Shown: positions 15,880 to 24,154 of the stretch, in pieces | Position numbering within the stretch: position 1 is the first letter of the stretch | Layout: each line of letters starts with the position of its first letter | Assembly: GCA_003602285.1 (NCBI GenBank) | Contig: QZVU01000002.1 | Location: 372,001-436,000 of the forward strand | DNA length: 64,000 nucleotides | Direction: 5' to 3' | Origin: Arthrobacter frigidicola | GTDB lineage: Bacteria; Actinomycetota; Actinomycetes; Actinomycetales; Micrococcaceae | Program-made: the position numbers and the translations under genes | The notes under the pieces: model-generated | What the model saw: only the letters and a program-made list of their open reading frames with translations | Database searches by the model: none | Told to the model about the DNA's origin: nothing

Positions 15880-17439
15880 CTAGGAAACGCCGATCTCGGC
15901 GATGCGCAGTCCCCAGGGGAACTGCGCCTGAATGTTCGAGAGCCGGGGCAGCTGGGTGAAGTTGACGATCACATAGCGTGCCGTGGCCGGTCCGTCGTCC
16001 CCTTCCGGGACGGGCGTGGTGATGGACGGCCCGGTGAAGCCTCCCTGGGCGATCTGCTCCGCTCCCTCCAGGGTGGGGGCGTCATTGAGCAGCACCGAGA
16101 AGTTTCCGCCGGTGCCGTTCAACTGGTCGATTTTGACCTCTGAGATGGTTGATTCCTCTTCGAGTTCGACCACGAGGGCGAGGCTCTGCGCCAGTCCGCC
16201 AAAGACGTCATTGGCGTAGACATAGCTTCCCCAGAAGGTCGCCGGGTTGTTGTCCACGGTCAGGGGCAGGTTCGCGTCGTTCGGGGCGTCGAGGTTCTGG
16301 TTGCTGGGAACCAGCCGCGTCACGCCGGTGATGACCGGGGGGACCGTCTCCGCGGCGGGCTCCGCGGACTCGGTGGCAGCCCCGGAAGGCGGGGTGGATT
16401 CCGCTCCCTGTGTTTCACCACCGGAGGTCGTAGGGTCGTCATTGGCTGTGGGGTTGGACAGCCCGCCGATGGTTGTCGCGGCGAGGACCACAGCAATGAT
16501 CAAAAGCAGCGACAGAACTGCTCCCACCAGGATCCGGGTGAACTTCCGGTTGCCCTCGGGTCGGTCGTCCTCGTACTCATCCCGGTCGTCGTCGTCCGCA
16601 GGAGGAGAGGCCGGGAAGCGGGAAGGAGCCCGCTCCGGCCGCCCGGCAGCAGCCGGCGCACCCAGGGCCGAGGCTCCGAGGGCGGCGCCGGCAGTCCTGC
16701 CCGGGCCCGATGCCTCGGGCTCGCTGGGAAGACGGGTCACCTTCGGGGTGGGATCCTCCTGCCGACGGGAGTCTCTGCCCGCCGATCCGCGGGAGGGTCC
16801 GGGCGACCCCGCGGGCGGCATCGCCGGCGCGGGCGGGACCGGCCGGGAAGCCTTCGGGGTGGACCCGGTACCGACGGCACGCTGTTCAGCGGTTCCTGAC
16901 CCACCGGCGGTCACCGGCTGGGCATCCTCCGCGGTGGCTCCCGCCGCCGGCCGGCCGAACTTCTTCGACAGGTTGGCGAATGGTGAACGGCGCTCGACGT
17001 GCTCCTGCTCCTCGTAGTGGTCCTCGTCGTAGGTCTCCGGCTCCGTGGACCGTGCCACCCCGAAGATTTCCGAACCCAGGGTGTCGGTGAAGAACGGTTC
17101 GATGTACGGCGCGTCCTGCTGCACAATCAGGTCCAGCAGGTCCGCGGCGGAGGCCCGGTTAGTGACCAGGTAGGTGCCTCCCTCGGTGATTCCCAGGTCG
17201 AGGACCTGAATCGAGCCGTGACGCTCACCGGTTGCCACCTCGCGCGCACTGGCGGCCACCTGGCCGGCGTTGGCGGGCGAAGCGACAAGGATGCTGACGG
17301 GGCGGTTCAGGACCTGGTCCACGCCATCGAGCACAAGGTCCTTGTCAGCAGAAGCCAGCACATAGGCGGTGACTTTGTATCGGCCCCCTAGCACTGAACC
17401 GACGTCTACTGCTTCTGGCACGTGTTCCTCCCGCTGCAA
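15880..17439 (-). CDS. Membrane protein with truncated pseudokinase-like and discoidin-like domains
   Basis: The 519-residue protein appears to have three parts. Residues 15-125 resemble a Ser/Thr kinase N-lobe (GGRYKVTAYV, RPVSILVA, LDLGITEGGTYLVTN) but the VAIK-type lysine is absent and the catalytic lobe is missing, so it cannot be an active kinase. Residues 130-300 are Pro/Ser-rich and probably disordered. A single membrane segment (ILVGAVLSLLLIIAVVLAAT) lies near 307-328. Residues 390-519 look like an extracellular discoidin or carbohydrate-binding fold (NNPATFWGSY, VELEEESTISEVKID). It is next to murJ, matching the C-terminal half of mycobacterial MviN as a separate gene. Role inferred: control of peptidoglycan flipping. 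Confidence 0.75.
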   Translation of the reverse strand: MQREEHVPEAVDVGSVLGGRYKVTAYVLASADKDLVLDGVDQVLNRPVSILVASPANAGQVAASAREVATGERHGSIQVLDLGITEGGTYLVTNRASAADLLDLIVQQDAPYIEPFFTDTLGSEIFGVARSTEPETYDEDHYEEQEHVERRSPFANLSKKFGRPAAGATAEDAQPVTAGGSGTAEQRAVGTGSTPKASRPVPPAPAMPPAGSPGPSRGSAGRDSRRQEDPTPKVTRLPSEPEASGPGRTAGAALGASALGAPAAAGRPERAPSRFPASPPADDDDRDEYEDDRPEGNRKFTRILVGAVLSLLLIIAVVLAATTIGGLSNPTANDDPTTSGGETQGAESTPPSGAATESAEPAAETVPPVITGVTRLVPSNQNLDAPNDANLPLTVDNNPATFWGSYVYANDVFGGLAQSLALVVELEEESTISEVKIDQLNGTGGNFSVLLNDAPTLEGAEQIAQGGFTGPSITTPVPEGDDGPATARYVIVNFTQLPRLSNIQAQFPWGLRIAEIGVS

Positions 17440-17504
17440 GCTGGCTGATTTTTACCCATGCTACCGGTCGACCGCCTGTTCCCCGGGTTACGGCGTCAGT
17501 TCCC

Positions 17505-19280
17505 TCACCGCTTAAACCGGGCGAGCAGCGGGGAAAGGAATTCGCTGAGCTCGCTGACCTTCAGGGCCTTCAGCGCCGCAAGGTAGATCAGGACCATCAC
17601 CGTGCCGCCGACAATGAGGACGGCGGTCGAGTGCAGCACGGACTGCCAGACGAAGCCGTCCGGCCGGTATGCGCCCGCCAGCCAGAGGAGGGCCGACCCG
17701 CCGACGGCGGCGGCGATCCCGGCGAGGGTGAGCCGGACATGGACGTCAAAGATATGCCCGGCACCGTAGCTGCCAATGGTCCGCCGAAGGAAGAAGTGCG
17801 TCACGGCGACGGCCACCACATTGCCCACCGAGTACCCCACGGCGAGCATCGGCACGATCAGGTCGGGCCGGAAGGCGCCGGCGGTGAGGGCGAGAGCGAC
17901 GCCCAGCACCGAGAGGATCAGCTGGATCTTCAGCGGGGTGACGACGTCCTCCCGCGCGTAGAACACCCGGTTGAGGAAGAAGTTGGCGCTGAGGAACGGC
18001 GCGCCCAGGGCCAGCAGCGCGATGATCACCGCATTGATGGCGCCGCTCGCCTGGGATCCACCGCTGAAGAGCATTCCCAGCGGCACGGCCAGGGTGAGCA
18101 GGGCCGCGGCTCCGAACACCGTGGCCACCCCGATCGTGCGCAGCCCGCGGGAGAGGGTGTCCCTGAGCGCCGCGAGGTTGTCGTCGGCGTGCGCTGCCGC
18201 GAGCTGGTTGAAGAGAACCGTGGCAAGTGAGACGGCGATGACCGAGTGGGGAAGGACGTAGACCAGCGAACCGATCTCAAGGTTGGCCAGACCCGCAATC
18301 GGCTGGGGTGGGGTGCGGTTGGCGTAGTCGGCGCGAGCCTCGGTGGCAATGGTGGCGACCCACTGGTTCACCAGGTACAGGCCGTTGCCGACGAGCATGG
18401 TGATGATGGTGACCGACGCGAGCTTTCCGGTCTGGCCGAAGCCGACGCCCCGCCACCCGAACCGGGGGCTCAGGCCAAGGCCCAGCTTCCTCAGGGGGAG
18501 AAACAGCACAAGGGCCTGAACGACGATGCCGAAGGTGGTGCCGCCGGCCAGCAGGAGGGTGTGGGTGAGCGTCCAGTTCTCCGGCGTGTGCCCGGCGGTG
18601 CTTTCCGGGCCCAGGACCACGATGAACGCGGTGAGGAAGCCGATGGAGATGATGTTGTTGACCACGGGCGCCCAGGTATAGGGGCCGAAGGAGCCGTTGG
18701 CGTTGAGCACCTGGCCGATGATGGCGTACAGCCCGTAGAAGAAGATCTGCGGCAGGCACCAGTAGGCGAAGGTGGTCACGAGGGCCAGGCGGGCACCGGA
18801 GACGTTGCTCACGAGGTCAGCGATGAAGGGGGCCGCGAGCGTCGCGAGGACCGTCAGGACCAGCAGCCCGCAGGCCGCAAGGGTGATGAGGCGGCTGATG
18901 TAGTCCGCACCCCGGTCCTCCTTGCGGCTCGCCTTGATGATCTGCGGCACCAGGACGGCGTTGAAGACGCCGCCGGCGACCATCAGGTAGATGAAGTTGG
19001 GCAGGTTGTTGGCCGCAGGAAACAGGTCGGAAACCTGGCCGAGGGTGCCGATCGCCGTGGCAAGCAGCGCGACGCGGATCAGGCCGAGAAGCCTCGAGAC
19101 AAGGGTTCCGGCGGCCATGATGGCGCTGGAGCGGGCCGTGGTGTCTTCTGCCGGGCCGCTGCCCCCGGGCGCGGCGGCGCCGTTCCGTCCCGCGGCAGCA
19201 CCGTCAGGATGGCGCTGGGTGCGCCCGGCCAGCACGCCGGTGTCCTGCACCGGGATCGAGGCTGTGTTGCTTTCGGACAT
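17505..19280 (-). CDS. murJ: Lipid II flippase MurJ
   Basis: MOP-superfamily integral membrane protein that moves lipid II across the cytoplasmic membrane for peptidoglycan synthesis. I start at ATG 19280 (MSESNTASIPV), with AAGGAGA upstream and 34 nt after the NUDIX gene; the longer in-frame extension enters that gene. The 591-residue protein has a disordered N-terminus of about 50 residues, then roughly 14 hydrophobic helices and the conserved segments GTLVSRLLGLIRVALLA and LPNFIYLMVAGGVFNAVLVP. Unlike M. tuberculosis MviN it stops after the membrane core (FLSPLLARFKR); the pseudokinase part is in the next gene. Confidence 0.93.
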   Translation of the reverse strand: MSESNTASIPVQDTGVLAGRTQRHPDGAAAGRNGAAAPGGSGPAEDTTARSSAIMAAGTLVSRLLGLIRVALLATAIGTLGQVSDLFPAANNLPNFIYLMVAGGVFNAVLVPQIIKASRKEDRGADYISRLITLAACGLLVLTVLATLAAPFIADLVSNVSGARLALVTTFAYWCLPQIFFYGLYAIIGQVLNANGSFGPYTWAPVVNNIISIGFLTAFIVVLGPESTAGHTPENWTLTHTLLLAGGTTFGIVVQALVLFLPLRKLGLGLSPRFGWRGVGFGQTGKLASVTIITMLVGNGLYLVNQWVATIATEARADYANRTPPQPIAGLANLEIGSLVYVLPHSVIAVSLATVLFNQLAAAHADDNLAALRDTLSRGLRTIGVATVFGAAALLTLAVPLGMLFSGGSQASGAINAVIIALLALGAPFLSANFFLNRVFYAREDVVTPLKIQLILSVLGVALALTAGAFRPDLIVPMLAVGYSVGNVVAVAVTHFFLRRTIGSYGAGHIFDVHVRLTLAGIAAAVGGSALLWLAGAYRPDGFVWQSVLHSTAVLIVGGTVMVLIYLAALKALKVSELSEFLSPLLARFKR

Positions 19281-19314
19281 TGAGAACGTTCGTCTCCTTG
19301 CGTGACGCGGTGCG

Positions 19315-19845
19315 TCAGAGGTAATTGGGCAGGACCTCGCGGGCCAGATCCGCGATGCGCCGTTCGTTGGGGAACGACAGTTTCCGCCCCAGCTCATCAA
19401 GGGGCACCCATGCGACGTCGACCGCCTCATGGTCGGGATCGTTCTCGATGGTCAGGTGTCCGCCGGTGGCGACGAGGAGGAAGTGGTGAACCGTCTTGTG
19501 CACCCGGTGTCCGCTGACAGTGAACCAGTAGTCGATGCTCCCCAGCGCGGTGACGATGTCCCCGCGGATACCGGTCTCTTCCTCGATCTCGCGGACCGCC
19601 GCCTGCTCGCTGTCTTCCTGGTTCTCGGGATGGCCCTTGGGGAGGCACCATTCCAGCCTGCCGCCGCGGTTCAGGCGCGCGATGATCGCGACATTCAGGG
19701 TCCCGCTGGTAGTGTCCACAACGATCCCGCCCGCAGACACCTCCTCCACCGTAGGCAGCTGGTGCTGCGGTGCAGGCGTGCCCGGGCTTCCCATTGACAC
19801 TGTCAACGGGGTGCGTTTAGGTGCACTTGGAACGGGTCGGTCCAT
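19315..19845 (-). CDS. NUDIX hydrolase
   Basis: Cleaves a nucleoside diphosphate linked to another group; the substrate is not readable from sequence. The NUDIX box is complete: GHPENQE, a 7-residue spacer, then REIEEETGI, near residues 75-97. Family neighbours include mycobacterial MutT4, which sits at the same place between the CCA enzyme and MviN. Two starts are possible: GTG at 19854 or ATG at 19845. I prefer the ATG because TAGAGT lies 7 nt upstream as a possible -10 box, suggesting a leaderless mRNA. It diverges from the CCA transferase and leads the murJ operon. Confidence 0.88.
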   Translation of the reverse strand: MDRPVPSAPKRTPLTVSMGSPGTPAPQHQLPTVEEVSAGGIVVDTTSGTLNVAIIARLNRGGRLEWCLPKGHPENQEDSEQAAVREIEEETGIRGDIVTALGSIDYWFTVSGHRVHKTVHHFLLVATGGHLTIENDPDHEAVDVAWVPLDELGRKLSFPNERRIADLAREVLPNYL

Positions 19846-19994
19846 GCAGACCACTCTAACGATCTTTAACGGCAGGCAATGACGACGGCAGGCCGGGCCG
19901 ACCCGAACAGTTGGGGCTGCCGGCGGGCCGCAGCGGAGGCGGCGGGCGGCCCCGGCATGGAATTTGGCCCCCGATCTGGCACGCTTAAGGGACT

Positions 19995-21437
19995 ATGGTG
20001 CACCCGTTGGACAAATCGACCCTGACCACGCCGCTCCCGCCGGTCGTTACCGAGCTGGGAGAGCTCTTCAGCCAGGCCGGCTACGAGCTTTCACTGGTCG
20101 GGGGACCGGTCCGCGACCTCTTCCTTGGCCGGAGCTCCCCGGACCTCGACTTCACGACCAATGCCGATCCGGACCAGACCCTCGCCGTAATCCGGGGCTG
20201 GGCGGACGCCTACTGGGAGATCGGCCGGGCTTTCGGCACCATCGGGCTGCGCCGGGGCTCACACCAGATCGAAGTCACCACCTACCGCGCCGACGCGTAT
20301 GACCCTGGTTCACGGAACCCGTCCGTGGCCTTCGGTTCGAACCTCGAGGAGGACCTGCTCCGGCGCGATTTTACCATCAACGCGATGGCCCTGACCCTTC
20401 CGGCAATGGAGCTCGTCGACCCCTTTGGCGGGGTGAAGGATCTGCACGCGGGCGTCCTGCGCACCCCGGGCGCGCCGTCGTCGTCGTTCTCCGACGATCC
20501 GCTGAGGATGATGCGCGCGGCCCGCTTCGCCTCCCAGCTCGGAGTGAGCGTCGCTCCGGAGGTGGCCGAGGCGATGACGGCCATGGCGGAGCGGATCGGA
20601 ATCATCTCGGCCGAGCGGATCCGGGACGAACTCGTCAAGCTGATCAACGGCCGCGCTCCCGTCCGCGGCATCGACCTCCTCGTCGAGACGGGACTGGCCG
20701 ACCACGTGCTTCCCGAGGTGTCCGCGCTGCGGCTCGAGATCGACGAGCATCACCGGCACAAGGACGTCTACCGGCACTCCCTCACCGTCCTCGAGCAGGC
20801 CTGCGCGCTGGAAACCGATGCCGACGGGTCCGTCCCGGGACCGGACTTCGTCCTGCGCTTCGCAGCGCTGCTCCATGACATCGGGAAGCCGGCCACCCGG
20901 AAGTTCGGCCCCGGAAACGCCGTCAGCTTCCGCCACCACGACGCGGTGGGCGCCAAGCTCACCGCCCGCCGTATGCGCGCGCTGCGCTTCGACAACGACA
21001 CCATCAAGGCCGTGTCCCGCCTCGTCGAACTGCACATGCGGTTCTACGGCTACGGCGAGGCCGGTTGGACCGATTCAGCCGTGCGCCGCTATGTCACCGA
21101 TGCGGGGCCGCTGCTGGAGCGGCTCCACCGGCTGGTCCGCTCGGATGTGACAACGCGAAACCGGCGCCAGGTGGAACGGCTTGCCTTTGCCTACGACGAC
21201 CTTGAGGCCCGCATCTCCGCTCTGGCCGAGCAGGAAGAACTTGCCATGATCCGCCCCGACCTGGACGGCGCGCAGATCATGGCCCTCCTCGGAATAACAC
21301 CTGGCCCGGTGGTGGGGCGCGCCTACCGCTATCTCCTCGAGGAGCGCATGGAACACGGACCGTTGGACCCGGCAACCGCCGAGGCCCGGCTCCGCAGCTG
21401 GTGGTCACACCAGCCTGAATCAAAGGAGATACTATGA
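19995..21437 (+). CDS. pcnA: CCA tRNA nucleotidyltransferase with HD domain
   Basis: Adds or repairs the 3' CCA end of tRNAs. The 480-residue protein has the polymerase-beta-type head LVGGPVRDLFLGR followed by SPDLDFTTNAD, whose two aspartates bind metal, then RRDFTINAMAL, and an HD phosphohydrolase motif LLHDIGKPATR near residue 292. The C-terminal domain follows the bacterial class II pattern. ATG at 19995 has AAGGGA very close; GTG at 19998 gives better spacing. It overlaps the next gene by 4 nt. The symbol follows mycobacterial usage for this locus. Confidence 0.92.
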   Translation: MVHPLDKSTLTTPLPPVVTELGELFSQAGYELSLVGGPVRDLFLGRSSPDLDFTTNADPDQTLAVIRGWADAYWEIGRAFGTIGLRRGSHQIEVTTYRADAYDPGSRNPSVAFGSNLEEDLLRRDFTINAMALTLPAMELVDPFGGVKDLHAGVLRTPGAPSSSFSDDPLRMMRAARFASQLGVSVAPEVAEAMTAMAERIGIISAERIRDELVKLINGRAPVRGIDLLVETGLADHVLPEVSALRLEIDEHHRHKDVYRHSLTVLEQACALETDADGSVPGPDFVLRFAALLHDIGKPATRKFGPGNAVSFRHHDAVGAKLTARRMRALRFDNDTIKAVSRLVELHMRFYGYGEAGWTDSAVRRYVTDAGPLLERLHRLVRSDVTTRNRRQVERLAFAYDDLEARISALAEQEELAMIRPDLDGAQIMALLGITPGPVVGRAYRYLLEERMEHGPLDPATAEARLRSWWSHQPESKEIL

Positions 21438-22084
21438 GTCCGCTCACAGGGGCAGCCCAGCCCGATCCCACCCCCGCAGGCACCCCGCTGCCGCGGTTGT
21501 GGCTGCTCCGCCACGGCGAGACCGAGTGGTCCCGGGACGGAAACTACACAGGCCTCACGGACCTGCCGCTGACGCCGTTCGGTGAGGACCAGGCGCTTGA
21601 GGCAAAGCGGCACCTCGCCGGCATCGACTTCGACCTGGTGATGAGCTCGCCGCTCCAGCGTGCCGTCCGGACCGCCGAGCTGGCAGGATTCCCCAACCCC
21701 GAGATCGTTCCGCACGCCCACGAATGGGATTACGGGGACAATGAGGGCCGCAACAGCGCCCAGGTACGCCGGGAGAACCCCGACTACCTGATCTGGAAGG
21801 ACGGCGCCCCCAACGGGGAGAGTCTGGAACAGGTTGCGGCACGGGCCGACCGCATCATCTCGCGCGTCCAGGCCGGCTGCCACACCCCGGCGGACAACGA
21901 CCCCGATGCTCCGCCGGTCCAGAACGCCCTGCTGGTCGCACACGGACACTTCCTCCGCGTTGTGGCTGCCCGCTGGCTTGAGTTCGCTCCGGTGGAGGGG
22001 CGGCGGTTCGTCCTCGGCACCGCGGCTGTCTGCTCCCTGGGCTGGGATAAGCACACCCCGGCCATTGTTCAGTGGAATCTCTAG
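21434..22084 (+). CDS. Histidine phosphatase family protein (phosphoglycerate mutase-like)
   Basis: Phosphomonoesterase of the acid phosphatase/PGM superfamily; substrate unknown. The 216-residue protein carries the catalytic LLRHGETEWSRDG motif at about residue 27, with the phosphorylated histidine, and the second histidine in VAHGHFLRVVAARW near residue 158. SPLQRAVRTAEL is also typical. It starts within the stop of the CCA gene (ATGA) after an AAAGGAG ribosome site, so the two are co-transcribed. Similar proteins are often annotated as acid phosphatases; no closer function can be assigned. Confidence 0.9.
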   Translation: MSPLTGAAQPDPTPAGTPLPRLWLLRHGETEWSRDGNYTGLTDLPLTPFGEDQALEAKRHLAGIDFDLVMSSPLQRAVRTAELAGFPNPEIVPHAHEWDYGDNEGRNSAQVRRENPDYLIWKDGAPNGESLEQVAARADRIISRVQAGCHTPADNDPDAPPVQNALLVAHGHFLRVVAARWLEFAPVEGRRFVLGTAAVCSLGWDKHTPAIVQWNL

Positions 22085-22248
22085 GGGAAATAAACCAAGA
22101 AATTTTTGAATTAATTAGTTCGACCCCTATGCCAGCGCCTCCGCATGGGGTAGATTGACTGTCGAGCCGCTGGTCCTCCGGGACATTCCCCAGAGAGGAC
22201 CAGGGCCTACGGTTCTACTAGTTATCTTTCGGACAGGAGGTAGGGATT
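22085..22248 (+). promoter_or_regulatory. AT-rich upstream region and hairpin before a short leader ORF
   Basis: An AT-rich run (about 22097-22121) is followed by TAGATT (22151-22156), a possible -10 box. A 9-bp inverted repeat, CTGGTCCTC (22170-22178) and GAGGACCAG (22195-22203), then forms a hairpin, and AGGAGG (22235-22240) lies just before the short ORF. The layout looks like the 5' leader of an attenuated gene. Confidence 0.5.
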
Positions 22249-22317
22249 GTGAATAACATGTCGAGCGGCCTTCTGACCCGCGGACCCAATCCGACCTTCG
22301 TCATCCGCGGCCACTAG
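22249..22317 (+). CDS. 22-residue leader-peptide-like ORF
   Basis: GTG at 22249, with a near-perfect AGGAGG 8 nt upstream, opens a 22-codon frame reading MNNMSSGLLTRGPNPTFVIR and ending GH before TAG at 22315. The strong ribosome site and the position 152 nt before an AT-rich hypothetical gene suggest a translated leader peptide rather than an independent protein. GC-rich inverted repeats follow within 100 nt. No family is recognised, and the inducer, if there is one, cannot be read from the sequence. Confidence 0.5.
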   Translation: MNNMSSGLLTRGPNPTFVIRGH

Positions 22318-22469
22318 CGGCCCCTGCGCCTGCACGGCGCCTGCACGCCGCCTTCCGGGGCATCCTGAACCACCTGAACGGCGGTCTTTCTTCCGCTGCT
22401 CCTCCCCGGTATTGCCGCGCCGCGGATTATTAATTCTTTCCTCTTAATTCCCCTTGCCGAAGGATAACC

Positions 22470-22787
22470 GTGTCAAAGTCCCAATCCCTTTATGACCAAT
22501 TACCCTCAAATGTAGAAATGCCCAAGGCTGGACAATTCATCATGTCCGGATCATTCACCGTCCTTCCCGCTGTGCCATCCGACGCGGTCAGCCGCACCTC
22601 CCTGGGCGGCGGACAGGGCTCGACGGCCATGCCGGGCTTCCATCGGAAGCGGCAGGTGAAGCGAACGCTGAGGGCGCTCCGGCGGAATTTCGCCCGCTGG
22701 CAGCAGATCCAGGGCCCCGAAGCGGGATCCGCACGCGAAAGTGCGGACCGCCTCCTCCTGCCCCAGCACTTCCTGAACATCCGGTGA
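22470..22787 (+). CDS. Hypothetical small basic protein
   Basis: I do not recognise this 105-residue protein. It starts with GTG at 22470, preceded by AAGGAT at good spacing. The first 30 residues (MSKSQSLYDQLPSNVEMPKA and following) are uncharged or acidic and encoded by unusually AT-rich codons, while residues 55-80 are strongly basic (RKRQVKRTLRALRRNFARW). There are no cysteines, signal peptide or membrane segment. The composition change between the two halves could mean that only part is coding. It sits between the phosphatase and mshA and is preceded by the leader-like ORF. Confidence 0.5.
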   Translation: MSKSQSLYDQLPSNVEMPKAGQFIMSGSFTVLPAVPSDAVSRTSLGGGQGSTAMPGFHRKRQVKRTLRALRRNFARWQQIQGPEAGSARESADRLLLPQHFLNIR

Positions 22788-22883
22788 GCACCGGCCTCCC
22801 GGCCGGAGGAATGTGGAGGCGCCCCGCGGCGTTGTATCGTTCAAGACGCTAGTCGCAAGCGGACCATGGGGAGAGGAGGAACG

Positions 22884-24131
22884 ATGCCCCCCGTGAGACG
22901 TGTGGCGATGTTGTCCCTCCATACCTCCCCCCTCGAACAGCCGGGAGCCGGTGACGCCGGCGGCATGAACGTCTACGTGCGTTCCGTGGCGCTGGAGTTG
23001 GCGAGGGTGGGTGTCGAAGTCGACATCTTCACCCGAAGGACGGGCGAGGAGCGGCCCTCCTGGGAAGAGATGGCGGACGGCGTCCGGGTGCATCACCTGG
23101 CCGCCGGCCCGCCCCACCGCATTCCGAAGGAAGCCCTTCCCCAGCTGACCGGGTCCTTCACGGCGGCCCTGACCGAAGTCGCAGGCGCCCTGGCCGGCGG
23201 CGGCGTCGACGTGCTTCACTCCCACTACTGGGTGTCCGGAACGGTGGGCCTGACCGTCGCCCGCAAGCTGAGACTGCCCCTCGTCCACTCCATGCACACC
23301 ATGGCGAAGGTCAAGAACCTGAGGATGAAGAACCTTGGCACGGCGGAACCGCCGGTACGGGTCAGCGGTGAGCAGGCCGTCGTCTCCGGAGCCGCGCGCC
23401 TGATCGCGAACACCTCGACGGAGGCCTCGGAGCTTGAATCCCTCTACGGGGCGCACGCCGAGAGGATCGACGTGGTGGCCCCCGGCGTCGATCTCGAAAC
23501 ATTCAATCCCGGCTCGCGTGAGGTCTCCCGGTCCCTGCTGCAGTTCCCCGAGCGTTCCTTCCATGTGGTGTTCGCGGGACGAATCCAGAAGCTCAAGGGA
23601 CCGCAGGTGCTTGTGGCCGCGGTGCGCGAGCTCGTGGAGCGCCGACCCGACATCCCCCTGACCGTCAGCATCCTCGGCTCACGCAGCGGCTCGGACGCCC
23701 TGAAGCTGCAGCCGCTGATCGATGACGCCGGGCTCCATGACATAGTGCGGCTGTATCCGCCGGTCAAGGCCGCCCAGCTCGCCCACTGGTTCCGTGCGGC
23801 CGACGTCGTCGTCATGCCCTCCTTCAGCGAATCCTTCGGACTTGTGGCGCTCGAGGCGCAGGCCTGCGGCACACCGGTCCTTGCCGCCAATGTGGGCGGG
23901 CTGCCCCAGGCCGTGAGCGACGGCCGGACGGGCCTGCTCGTTGAGGGCCACTCCGCCGGGGGGTGGTCGGCCGCCCTTGAAAAGCTGTTCGACGACACCG
24001 CCTACCGGGAGGCGCTCGGGCGCGGTGCCGCCGTGCACGCGCTTGCCTTTGGCTGGCAGCGCACCGCCCTGCTGACGGCCCAGAGCTACCGCACCGCCGT
24101 GGAGCGCTTCTCCTCCGTTGCGGCGCGGTGA
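22884..24131 (+). CDS. mshA: D-inositol-3-phosphate glycosyltransferase MshA
   Basis: First committed enzyme of mycothiol synthesis: transfers N-acetylglucosamine from UDP-GlcNAc to 1D-myo-inositol 3-phosphate. The 415-residue GT4 protein has the N-terminal GAGDAGGMNVYVRSVALELA acceptor-side segment, HSHYWVSG, and the donor-binding PSFSESFGLVALEAQACGTP with its glutamates near residue 320. I start at ATG 22884 because GAGAGGAGGAACG directly precedes it; an upstream ATG at 22866 overlaps this ribosome site. The ino1 gene, which supplies its acceptor, lies 2.7 kb away on the other strand. Confidence 0.94.
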   Translation: MPPVRRVAMLSLHTSPLEQPGAGDAGGMNVYVRSVALELARVGVEVDIFTRRTGEERPSWEEMADGVRVHHLAAGPPHRIPKEALPQLTGSFTAALTEVAGALAGGGVDVLHSHYWVSGTVGLTVARKLRLPLVHSMHTMAKVKNLRMKNLGTAEPPVRVSGEQAVVSGAARLIANTSTEASELESLYGAHAERIDVVAPGVDLETFNPGSREVSRSLLQFPERSFHVVFAGRIQKLKGPQVLVAAVRELVERRPDIPLTVSILGSRSGSDALKLQPLIDDAGLHDIVRLYPPVKAAQLAHWFRAADVVVMPSFSESFGLVALEAQACGTPVLAANVGGLPQAVSDGRTGLLVEGHSAGGWSAALEKLFDDTAYREALGRGAAVHALAFGWQRTALLTAQSYRTAVERFSSVAAR

Positions 24132-24154
24132 TACGGCCGCCCTAGGATAGGACG

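Noticed and set aside
17420-17425. Isolated CACGTG words (for example here and near 20702 and 30388)
   Set aside because: They lack the flanking GTTT and AAAC needed for parS.
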